A DNA stretch of 64,000 nucleotides from Eunapius fragilis (Eukaryota > Porifera > Demospongiae > Spongillida > Spongillidae). Shown here piece by piece: positions 25,601 through 36,161 of the stretch; the first letter of the stretch is position 1; the number at the start of each line of letters is the position of its first letter. The notes under the pieces were generated by a model. The model did not search any database, was not told the origin of the DNA, and was given only the letters and a program-made list of their open reading frames with translations. The stretch lies in assembly GCA_963681505.1 (NCBI GenBank), contig OY811975.1, positions 7,307,490-7,371,489 on the forward strand, in the 5' to 3' direction. The translations under genes were made by a program, and so were the position numbers.

Positions 25601-27190
25601 CACTGCATAGTTGTCTACAGTAGTGTCCACTCCACAGCTGTCTACAGTAGTGTCCACTGCATGGCTGTCTACAGTAGTGTTCACTGCATAGCTGTCTACA
25701 GTAGTGTCCACTCCACAGCTGTCTACAGTAGTGTCCACTCCACAGCTATCTACAGTGGTGTCCACTCCACAGCTGTCTATAGTAGTGTCCACTGCATGGC
25801 TGTCTACAGTAGTGTCCACTGCATAGCTGTCTACAGTACTGTCCACTCCACAGTTGTCTACAGTAGTGTCCACTCCACAGCTGTCTACAGTAGTGTCCAC
25901 TACACAGCTGTCTACAGTAGTGTCCACTGCATAGTTGTCTACAGTGGTGTCCACTCCACAGCTGTCTATAGTAGTGTCCACTGCATGGCTGTCTACAGTA
26001 GTGTCCACTGCATAGCTGTCTACAGTACTGTCCACTCCACAGTTGTCTACAGTAGTGTCCACTCCACAGCTGTCTACAGTAGTGTCCACTACACAGCTGT
26101 CTACAGTAGTGTCCACTCCACAGCTGTCTACAGTAGTGTCCACTGCATGGCTATCTACAGTAGTGTCCACTGCATGGCTGTCTTCAGTAGTGTCCACTAC
26201 ACAGCTGTCTACAGTAGTGTCCACTCCACAGCTGTGAGCTGTCTACAGTAGTGTCCACTCCACAGCTTTCTACAGTAGTGTCCACTCCACAGCTGTCTAC
26301 AGTAGTGTCCACTCCACAGCTGTCCACAGTAGTGTCCACTGCATGGCTGTCTACAGTAGTGTCCACTCCACAGCTGTCTACAGTAGTACCCACTCCACAG
26401 CTGTCTACAGTAGTGTCCACTCCACAGCTGTCTACAGTAGTGTTCACTGCATGGCTGACTACAGTAGTGTCCATTCCACAGCTGTCTACAGTAGTGTCCA
26501 CTCCACAGCTGTCTATAGTAGTGTCCACTCCTCAGCTGTCTACAGTAGTGTCCACTCCACAGCTGTCTACAGTAGTGTCCACTACACAGTTTTTGTCTAC
26601 AGTAGTGTCCACTCCACAGCTGTCTACAGTAGTGTCCACTCCACAGCCGTCTACAGTAGTGTCCACTGCATGGCTGTCTACAGTAGTGTCCACTCCACAG
26701 CTGTCTACAGTAGTGTCCACTACACAGCTGTCTACAGTAGTGTCCACTCCACAGCGTCTACAGTAGTGTCCACTGCATAGCTGTCTACAGTAGTGTCCAC
26801 TCCACAGCTGTCTACAGTAGTGTCCACTCCACAGCTGTCTACAGTAGTGTCCACTCCACAGCTGTCTACAGTAGTGTTCACTGCATGGCTGTCTACAGTA
26901 GTGTCCACTGCATAGTTGTCTACATTAGTGTCCACTCCACAGCTGTCTACAGTAGTGTCCACTGCATGGCTGTCTACAGTAGTGTCCACTGCATAGCTGT
27001 CTACAGTAGTGTCCACTCCACAGTTGTCTACAGTAGTTTCCACTCAACAGCTGTCTATAGTAGTGCTCACTCCACAGCTATCTACAGTAGTGTCCACTGC
27101 ATAGCTGCCTACAGTAGTGTCCACTCCGCAGCTATCTACAGTGGTCTCCACTCCACAGCTGTCTATAGTAGTGTCCACTGCATGGCTGTC
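19680..27190 (-). repeat. 27-bp minisatellite, right array (about 278 copies) with higher-order repeats
   Basis: The same unit as the left array in opposite orientation (ccacagctgtctacagtag, tgtccact). Unit variants include gcatggctgt, acacagctgt and tcctcagctg. Large blocks are duplicated: 20085-21224 matches 22949-24088 (offset 2864 bp), and 21224-21652 recurs near 22024, 24088, 24858 and 26251. A 6-bp irregular junction (gctgtgagctgtc or gctttgagctgtc) marks block starts near 21206, 21652, 22008, 22450, 24070, 24486, 24840, 25284 and 26236. Confidence 0.95.
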
Positions 27191-27736
27191 TAGTGTAGTG
27201 GGGTACTGATCACATTCAAGCAGTGAAATGGAACAAAATGCTTGTGTATATTTGGTTGAAGATATGTATGTGCATGTGTGTGTGTTTGTACAAAAATACG
27301 CCATACAATGGTGTACTAGTAACAATGCATGTGTGTGCAAAAGTTCACAAGGACGTGTAAACCAAGATGAGGACCTATGCCCTTGTCTCAGCACCATTTT
27401 GGTTTTCTTGGCCAATCTATAATGCGAGCATATCACCGTACTTCATTGAGCAGCTATTTTTGCAGTAACCCTCTCTAGTGAGGTAGACATTCAGCTGGAC
27501 GGGTTTTTCTAGTTTTAACGCACACCTGGGCCACCACCACCACTACATCATCATCATCATTATCATTACTTCCATTACAATTAACACCTTCATTACCACC
27601 ATCACTTCACCTTGGACTCGCCATCATCAAATTTATTGTCAACATCGTTGTCGTCATCATAACCATCGAAATTGCCATAATTACCATCGTCATCAGCATC
27701 AACGCTCTCAACCATGCACGCCGTCTTCGTCCTCGA
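27190..27736 (-). repeat. Foldback right arm, inner unique part
   Basis: Reverse complement of about 16008-16540, including the gacggcgagtccaaggtgaa region and the (atc)n-like stretch. It ends at the EnSpm insertion point. Confidence 0.85.
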
Positions 27737-27846
27737 CCCAGCAAAAAGTTCTTGGCCAAGATTCTTGGCAAGATGGTCAAGATCTTGTCAGGATGGCCAA
27801 GATCTTGTCAAGATGGCCAAGATCTTACCAGGATGCCAAGATCTTG
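27737..27846. repeat. EnSpm left end and subterminal repeats
   Basis: After the terminal CCCAGCAAAAAGTTC come repeated caagatcttg and ggccaagatcttg motifs at about 20-bp spacing. The palindromic CAAGATCTTG core suits binding by a dimeric accessory protein. Confidence 0.8.
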
Positions 27847-30394
27847 CCATTAGTAAAAAAAAAAAAATCACCAAATCCGAAACATTTGAATAACTGAATT
27901 AGTACGTAGAAAGGATAGATTTGCAAGAATATGTCTGGCTGATACACTATGTATGAGTTGACATTTTAAAATGACACACTGATGTGTATATGATCAACTG
28001 ATGTTGTTTACAGGGAAAAAATATAGCACAACAAAGTATAACTCAATACATTATTATCTAGTGCTTTTCATAGACATTTGGCAGATAAACTATTACATCA
28101 GTAGGAGAATGTTTGTTAGGGATATGTACACATTTTCGGATTAAAGAATTAGTGGCTACTGCTGAAATGATGTTTGTTACAGACACTTTTTTCACTTTTA
28201 CAAAAAATCTGTCAACTGCTGCATTCACTAAATCAGGCTTGCTAGCCTGAATATCTTTCAAAATGCCATCCGAAAGTTTCTCAAATATATCAATGATAGC
28301 AACAGGCCCTTCCTTTAACATACAGAATTTCCTAATTGACCCAATTCTTCTCATTCCTCTGTCTTGAAATTCACATACTGAACTGTCTCGCAGAGTCTTC
28401 TTATCTTTTGTACGATATGAAGTATTTCTTAAATAGTAAGATTTAAAGGTTGTAACAACATTATCTGTGCCAGTAGTATGAAATCCAGCATTGTGAATGG
28501 CATCAAGTTCTTCATTCAATAAAACAGTATTGAATATTTTTCCACGAATTCCTTCGTGAGTATTCAGAATCTCCTTTTTCAAAAACTGCAATGTTCTCTC
28601 ATGTTCTGAACTTGCTAACTCATTGACATATGAACGAAGAGAAAATTTCGAACATATTGATCGTGACAAGCTGGGTAGAAAGTTTTTGAATCCATGCCGC
28701 TGTTTTTTAATGTATCCATTCATGTGTTCAAAACTGAAGCAAGAATAAGCCCAAAGTGGACCAAGCCTACGCACAAAAGCAGCCAAATGTATTAGACCAT
28801 GCACATTAGATGAACACATTTTATCTGGATATAATTCAGGAACATACTTGAAGAATGTATTAAGCATGTTTTCAGCTGCATCAATGTCATCTGATGAAAT
28901 GGCAGTATTAAGCAAAATGTGCATTGATGCAATCAATAGTGCAAAATGATGCACATAGTCAGGAGGCAAATAGTTTAGAAGTATAGGTAATGAGTAGAAG
29001 AGCAGCCATGCTCTATACTCAGATGCTTTCCAGAAACCCAAATAATTGCGAATTGATCTAAGTGGCCTGCTAAATTCATGAGGTGGTTTTATTCTCATAA
29101 GGCACTTGTCAATATCAGTTAAAACATCACCTAAAAAGAATCTTAGAGCACGATTGTTTACATCAATGGAGCATTCCAAAAAAGATTAACATACCCCTAG
29201 TGCAACTCCATGCATGTAGTCCTGGGCAACACATTTTGTCGGAATGTGCCTTCTTAACTGAGACGTACCCTTAACACCATAGACTGCTTTTGATACTTCT
29301 TCAGCCTGCAAAGCCCATTTATCGATGTCACTTTGAATCTTAAGTATATGTGGTTCCGTGGGCAAATAAAGGTGACGATGTGACTTGTGCACACCTTTAT
29401 CTAGGCAATAAGGGCAACCATAGTACCCATTAAATTGAACAACATTCAAGACCATTGCTTTGGCAGGTTGGTCAAATACTCCCACTAAAAGCTTTCCTTT
29501 GAGTGTCTTAATTCCTTCAGAGGTTTGGAATTGTATACCAGTCGTTTCAAGTTTTTCAATTTTAGACAAAACAGGAGGCATTAATGTCTGCATGGGAGGT
29601 TTACAAGGACCAAGCCACAATGCTCCAACCATAATATTTTCAGCATTCATTCGGTTTGTGGGTGGAAGGGAAGTGGTGAACATCAGAACTGGCCACAGGG
29701 TTTGACCTAACAGTTTAGAAATAATTTTAATAATATTAATGTACATTGCTTGAATCATACCTGAAGATTTAAATACTGGGACACCATCACAACAGAGAAT
29801 GAGTCCTGCATGTTCAGGAACAGATAGGAAATTACTTTCTTATTTTAAATGTTTCATCAAAGTGCCATCATCTATGTCTTCAATAATGTGTTCAGTATGC
29901 TGTCTAAAGAAGAATTGACATATTTGGTTCCATTTTTCTAGAATATTAAGAACTTAATATTATTTAGTTTTCAAAAGGTTATGGCCTTACCTTTGAAAAT
30001 TGTGCACAGATGCTGCTCAAAAGGAAGAACAGCTAGATAACAAACTTTTGCTTTTTCTTTTTTACAAACAAAATTATTGCATTTGTTTGACATCACAATT
30101 TTATTCATACATCTTGAACAATACTTAAATATATCTGCTTCATCACAATTCAACTTATTTCTGAGTTGAAATGTTGATGTTGCAAACGAATTTGTTTCTG
30201 GACAACTAATGGCAATCAAATCCAATAGTTGCTTTGCAGTTGAATCACTTAAATTATTTGTAACTGCAAGTAGTTGGCTGCTAGCCAACTTGCTTTCACA
30301 CTAATTGGTGCACCTTGGTAGAGTGGTACTGTGGGTAGCCTATCACCTCTAGAAAGTGTGGCTGATGGTGTGATATGTTTTTCTTGATCATCAT

Positions 30395-30840
<446 letters not shown>

Positions 30841-31333
30841 TTATCACTATAACCATCATCACCATAACCATAACCTTCATCATTATAATTATCACCACCA
30901 CTATAAACATCAGCATTGTCATCAATTTCACTATCATGAATAATATCATGACCATCAAGGCCACCATCATAACCATGGTTACTGGTACACTGCCTATCTT
31001 CAATATTAACATTACCAATATCTTTACCAAAATCATCATGGCCATCACAAGCATCTTGTAGTTGATCACTGTCATCCCTGTCATGTCTGTTCACATCTTC
31101 CTTCAAGCTATGATCTTCACTACTATCACTGCTTGTGTCTGAAGCAGTTAACAATCTGGAGCAACTCTGTGTTGCATCTAAAGTGAATCAAAATATAAAT
31201 GTCCTAAATGTTACACATACCGTTCAGCCATCGTTGTCTGGTTCTGGTTGGAATTCGGATGCATGGGTCTGTATTATATCGCTTTCTTTTGTAGCCTACA
31301 TGCAGCACAATTAATGTTATTCAAAAGACTTAC

Positions 31334-31352
31334 GGTTAGGGTTAGGGTTAGA
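31334..31352. repeat. Short interstitial telomere-like repeat
   Basis: About three units of the TTAGGG type (ggttagggttagggttag) inside the transposase gene's first intron region. Flanking sequence is itself a short direct repeat (aattaatgttattcaaaaga at about 31309 and 31361). Too short to indicate a telomere. Confidence 0.7.
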
Positions 31353-31685
31353 GTTATTCAATTAATGTTATTCAAAAGACGTAATTATATTCATTAACAT
31401 GTATCTGGGTTGAGTACAGTACCCTAAAAGTGCAAAGCGGTCATGAACTAGTAAGAGTGAATGAATAATCATCACCAATATAGCTATAATTGATATGTAC
31501 AAGGTGTCTATTTAACGCTTGCGTATGTGTATAATTAATGCGCGTACATGGTAAGTATCTATACCTAATTTAAGCGAGCCACTTTGCTTGCATCGTGTTG
31601 CTGTCCTTTCTGGAACAGAAAGTTCAGGGTTCCTTAGGTACTCTTTGTAGTGTTTTCGCTTTCCACCTGCAATGCGATCGCTCAT

Positions 31686-31769
31686 TTTGCATTTGATCAA
31701 ATTCAGCGAAAACAATTATTTTTTTACACGTAAGAAATTCGTACCACGTGCTTTATCCCAAAAGGTAAT
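31686..31769. promoter_or_regulatory. Divergent promoter region between transposase and BEN gene
   Basis: The 84 bp between the two opposed start codons must hold, or closely adjoin, both promoters and 5' leaders. It contains a CCACGTG E-box-like site (about 31743-31749) and AT-rich stretches (aattatttttttacac). No unambiguous TATA box is assigned to either side. Confidence 0.5.
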
Positions 31770-34751
31770 ATGTCAAAGCGTACAGTGAGACCTCCTGAAA
31801 GATACCTGCATGAGAACATCGAAATCGCTATCGATGGCAAACGAGCTGAAGATCGTAAGTATTGCATGTCATCATGCTTATACACTGATTATTGTTATAA
31901 TTATGTATATATTCATGGACGTAGATATGTTAGGATGTATAAAACTCTTGACCCGCCGGTCGACCCAATTATTTGAAGCGATTATTTGATCTTCTAGACC
32001 CCCACTTTAAATAAATTTTAATCAATTTGCTACTATTAGAGTATTATATAGGGCTAGTTAAGGCGGGCCGGGTCGTAGTCGGAGAAACCAGGACCGCTTC
32101 GCGGTCCTGGAAATCTGATGCCTGCGACGCTCGTAGCCCAGGCGTTCCTGGTTCGCTTTGCTCACGCTAGCCTGCGGCGCTCATATAGGATCAGGGCCTG
32201 CGGCGCTCTTTCCGCTTCGCGGATATGAACTAACCTTTAATGTAGTTAATTAATCACTAATTGATTTAAATTGATTTAAAGTGGGGGGGGGGGGGGGGGG
32301 GATGATCTAGATGATAACCGGGTCCTTTACCATCGAATATGATATATAGGCCTGCCAGCTAGAGGTAAGGATGGAAATATTAGCGGCGTCAATTTACGTA
32401 GACGCGAACAATGTCGACATTTCATTTACGATATCTTAATATGCATGAAATTCACATCGCAGGCGTTTATTTAATTTAACCGGTGGACCGCTGAGGGATA
32501 TGTACTCGGAGACTGAACACTATTAGCTTACATGCGCCATCAATGCGTGAAATATGAATATTTCAACTGGTTAATTATGTTGACTTCCGTATTTATATTA
32601 ATTTTATGTACGTGAAGTATAACTTTGCGATTTCTATATTCATATCCAGAACAATGTACAGTTTTATGTCTAGAGAATAATCGAGAATATGCTTGCAACA
32701 CATCATCACTATCAACTGATAGTAGAGATTATGTCACACAGGATGACTTAAAGCCTGGAAATGACCTTATCTGGGTTTATAAAGGAACACGTTATTCTGT
32801 TCATTTCAAGCATTTTAAGGGTATACTCTTATGTATCCTTCCACCAGTTGGAATAAGAAAAGTACTTGTTCTTATACAGGAGATGCAAACCCCAGATCTA
32901 AAACATTTGAGGAAGACTCTGCATCTGATAATGGTAGTGATGACAATGCGGTAAGCAATGAAATTTTATTATAGTATTATTGAACATGACTTTTATCAAG
33001 TACTGTGCAGTAATTCATATACTATCAATATGAAATAGAAATGTGGAAAAGGAAAAGAAAGGGCGAAAGCATTCAAAAAGAGACCAGCAAGAAGTGAAGT
33101 ATGAAATCTTGTTTATGAAATATATGTTGAACATTCATACACTTCTACTAATCTATTGTTTTAATCTAACTTTGCACAGATGCCATCAAGCAAAAAATCT
33201 CGTTTCTCGGACAGTGAGATGGAAGAAATAGTAAGGGACTATTGATATTTACTGCGTTACAGTTCATAATTAGTATACTTATAGGAATGTGGAAAAGGAA
33301 AAGGAAAAGGAAAAGGAAAAGCAATAGAAGCAGTTGAGAAGACACCGCGTAATGTCGAACGCATATGCATCCATTGTTTAACATTACACAGATGCCATCA
33401 GGCAAGAAATCTCATTTTTCGGACATTCAGATGGAAGAAATAGTGAGATAGTATTTACTGCATTGCAATTGTTACAAATATATTAATAGGAATGTGGAAA
33501 AGGAAAAGAAAAAGGAATAGAAAGGAAGAAAGGGGTTCAGAAGACACTGGCATTTGATTTAAGGAGTGAGGTACGAGATCCTTTTTCTAAGTTGAATGTT
33601 CATACACATAATCTATTGCTTCTAAAGTAATTCATTTTTTGCTGTATGCAGTATAAAATTTGATGTTTGCATTAATCCTTATATGCATAAATTAGGTACA
33701 AGCGGAAAGGATAAATTATTCCAGTGGCATGGAAAGTCAGGTAATGCGCTGTTATCTTACAATATCTATGTATGAGAACAGAGCTCCTGAAAAGTGGTTT
33801 ATTATATACAATAATGCCAGATTCTTGCAAAACTCTACAAGCAAATGAAAGTTTGGAACAAGGAGATTGCAAAGTTGAACAATACTTCTGAGAAAGTATA
33901 TCGCCTTTTGGAGGCCCATTTTACACCGCTTCGGCAAGAATGCATTGTTCAAGATCCAGATCCTGCAGAGTATAAAGGTTTGCAAATGCTCATACAATAT
34001 TATTTTACACCTATTCATCAATAATGCATTGTTTCTGATCCAGGTCCTGCTGAGCATAAAGGTTTGCGCATGCACATAAAATATTGAGTAGTATAATAGT
34101 ACCATTGTTTCAGATCCAGGTCCTGCTGAGCATAAAGGTTTGTGCATGCATGCACATAAAATATTGAGTAGTATAATAGTACCATTGTTTCAGATCCAGG
34201 TCCTGCTGAGCATAAAGGTTTGTGCATGCATGCACACTAAATAGTGAGTAGTAAAACACTTTTCTGGTTGTACCATGTAGGTACAACAGGCGACATGCAA
34301 CAGGAGGAGAGCCACTTCATATCTGTAAGTATTTTTCATTTTATAAGTCATAGATGTATATTGATGCACATACTTTATCTGAACAGAAAAGTGGTGTGAA
34401 TCTTCTACAGATTCGATCCCAGAATCCTGGAAAATATGCTCTAGCTCTACTAGATGCTTTGTTTTCCAATGAAGAGCAATCAACATGTTGTTATAAAGCA
34501 TCTACAAAAACCAACAGCAGCAGCGTATCTCAAAAACCTCCTTTGTCACCAAAACGAGTGAAGCTCCTTGAAGGTACAATTATTTTTATACTAAAACATG
34601 TAATATCAGTGATGTTTTATCTTATCCTGTAACAGACTGCATTGACAAAAAGTTTGGTAAAGGTACGGCAGCATTCAATGACCAGAAGATTACAGAGTCC
34701 TTAAATCAAAAGTGTCGCGATAGATTTAGTAAGTTTAAAAAGTTAAATTAA
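31770..34751 (+). CDS. BEN-domain protein gene carried by the EnSpm element, many short exons
   Basis: Start codon at 31770 (MSKRTVRPPERYLHENIEIA). Exons inferred from GT..AG sites: 31770-31854, 32650-32820, 32880-32950, 33039-33098, 33180-33230, 33285-33348, 33392-33442, 33490-33570, 33696-33740, 33821-33977, tiny exons at 34114-34137 and 34194-34217, 34281-34324, 34387-34573, and 34636-34751 (stop). Exon 2 (ENNREYACNT, WVYKGTRYSVHF) looks like a small beta-rich module. The middle is lysine-rich. The 34387 and 34636 exons form the BEN domain: NPGKYALALLDALFSNEEQ, KPPLSPKRVKLLE, LNQKCRDRFSKF. BEN domains bind DNA or chromatin proteins. The whole model reads through without a stop, so it may be functional. 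A role as the element's accessory DNA-binding protein is inferred. Confidence 0.7.
32088..32230. other. GC-rich hairpin cluster in BEN intron 1
   Basis: A perfect palindrome, ccaggaccg-cttcg-cggtcctgg, lies at 32088-32110. It is followed by three copies of a gcctgcgRcgctc motif and a second small hairpin, tccgcttcgcgga. The composition is strikingly GC/CpG-rich compared with the AT-rich surroundings. A G-run of about 20 follows at 32283-32301. Confidence 0.7.
33039..33570 (+). repeat. Tandemly duplicated exon pairs in the BEN gene
   Basis: The exon type beginning (K/E)CGKGK occurs three times (33039, 33285, 33490). The exon type MPSxKKSxFSDxxMEEI occurs twice (33180, 33392). The flanking intron sequence is also similar, so genomic segments of about 200-250 bp were duplicated in tandem. 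Phases are compatible, so all copies can be spliced in. Confidence 0.75.
34028..34230 (+). repeat. Tandem 77-80-bp repeat carrying an 8-codon micro-exon
   Basis: Three copies of a unit holding (g)atccaggtcctgctgagc and a gtttg donor. The second and third copies have a cag acceptor, while the first has ctg. Each would encode DPGPAEHK in phase 1-1. The peptide resembles the end of the preceding exon (DPDPAEYK), its likely source. Confidence 0.75.
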
Positions 34752-35079
34752 AGGAAACAATAGATTGACATTGAATATCACTTATAGCTATGTATAGGTT
34801 AGTACTGATTATAATACAATGTGTTTATATAATTGAATTGAAACATCTTGTTTAAGAATAAGCTGTACATGTAAGGATTTACTTTTACTGCTGGCCTTGG
34901 GCATTACAGATCAATACAGACTCCATATATAACTTAACTCATATGCCGCCATTTAGAATTGGATTATCCTCCATGTGCTGGTAATGCTTTACTTTCATAG
35001 TGCATACTCATATTTATCATCGGCAATTGGAGATGGGCCATATCTTACATGTAGCAAATTGGTTATAAGATCTTGCCAT

Positions 35080-35291
35080 GATCACTGATCACATATCTTG
35101 GATCATCTTGGTTAAGATCTTGGGCAAGTTCTTGGCAAGATCATGACCAGAAATTGGCCGGCATAATCTTGGCATCTTGGGCAAGGCCTTGGGCAAGGCC
35201 TTGGGCAAGTCTTGGGGAAGATCTTGGCCAGTTCTGAACAAGTCTTAGGCAAGTTCTTGGCGGGAATCTTGGCCAAGAACTTTTTGCTGGG
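35080..35291. repeat. EnSpm right end and subterminal repeats
   Basis: Repeated cttgggcaag, gatcttggcc and caagttcttgg motifs precede the terminal GAACTTTTTGCTGGG. Part of this stretch (ccggcataatcttggca) is shared with the smaller EnSpm relative at 50720-50857. Confidence 0.8.
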
Positions 35292-35938
35292 CGACCTGAA
35301 TATCGTACCGGCCTAACCGTTGCAACCAAATTAACGAGTCGGCTCGTCTCCACTCGTGTTATACGGCGCCATGCTGCCTTATCTGTGCCTACATCGAAGA
35401 ACGTTGACAATCTTAACTTACCGTATGCTGTACAGCAAATCAACGATCGATGTGCAACGCCATCACGCAATAGGGTCTTCTTGTAGGCGTGGTAATAGGT
35501 TATCAACAGGAAGATATTAATATTCATGATGTCTCTGGCCATAGAATGGCGCGAATCGAGCGGGAAATATGTCCCTACTTTGCAAAGCAATATCTTTGTA
35601 ACGGGTAATGTAAAAATTAACGAACAGGACAAATCGATAGGCACAGGATCCCTCTACGTATAAATCAATTTTGGAATGAATAGAGATTTCCTGCCGAAAG
35701 ATATGGGGAGTTTGAACCCCAAGGGGTATCGGACATCGCGACACTGGCATGGAGCATGTTCAAGATCCCAAAATGTATTTTATCATAGAGAAATGGTGTA
35801 GTATGAAGTGCTGAAAATAGGAAGACGGTAGCGTTAACCGTTCGGAAGTGATAGCATTTCAAACGTGGTGCATTTTTATTATGCTTTTTTATAATACACG
35901 CTAGGTCCCTTTTCTCGGAAACTTTCCCATATATATAT
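35292..35938 (-). repeat. Foldback right arm, outer part
   Basis: Reverse complement of 15361-16007. It resumes directly after the EnSpm element. The outer end lies in a TA-repeat (atatatatat). Confidence 0.85.
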
Positions 35939-36159
35939 CCTATAAGGGTGGTCAACTAAAACCACAAAAGAGAAATGAAACAGACTAGTAGCACCAATTT
36001 CAGCCTCTTGTTCTTTGAATATTATTTACAATCCTATACACAACGTATTCAGCTCAGAGTATAATTGTTTTCATTTTACTATATCGAGATGCATGATCTC
36101 CATTGATACACGGAATTGCATGCACATAGCATATGCTGATGAATAAATGAGCTAGTTCG
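35939..36159. other. Short spacer between two foldback elements
   Basis: No gene or repeat recognised. AT-rich. Confidence 0.5.
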
Positions 36160-36161
36160 TA

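Noticed and set aside
16540-27190. CRISPR-like array
   Set aside because: Repeats are directly adjacent with no unique spacers, and the host is eukaryotic.
16304-27193. Long open frames (up to 379 codons) on both strands encoding 9-residue repeats such as VDTTVDSCG or AVYSSVHST
   Set aside because: The unit is 27 bp and nearly stop-free in most frames, so open frames appear on both strands by arithmetic. No start context, splice pattern or frame preference supports translation.
31334-31352. Telomere end or telomeric fusion
   Set aside because: Only about three TTAGGG-type units inside an element's intron.
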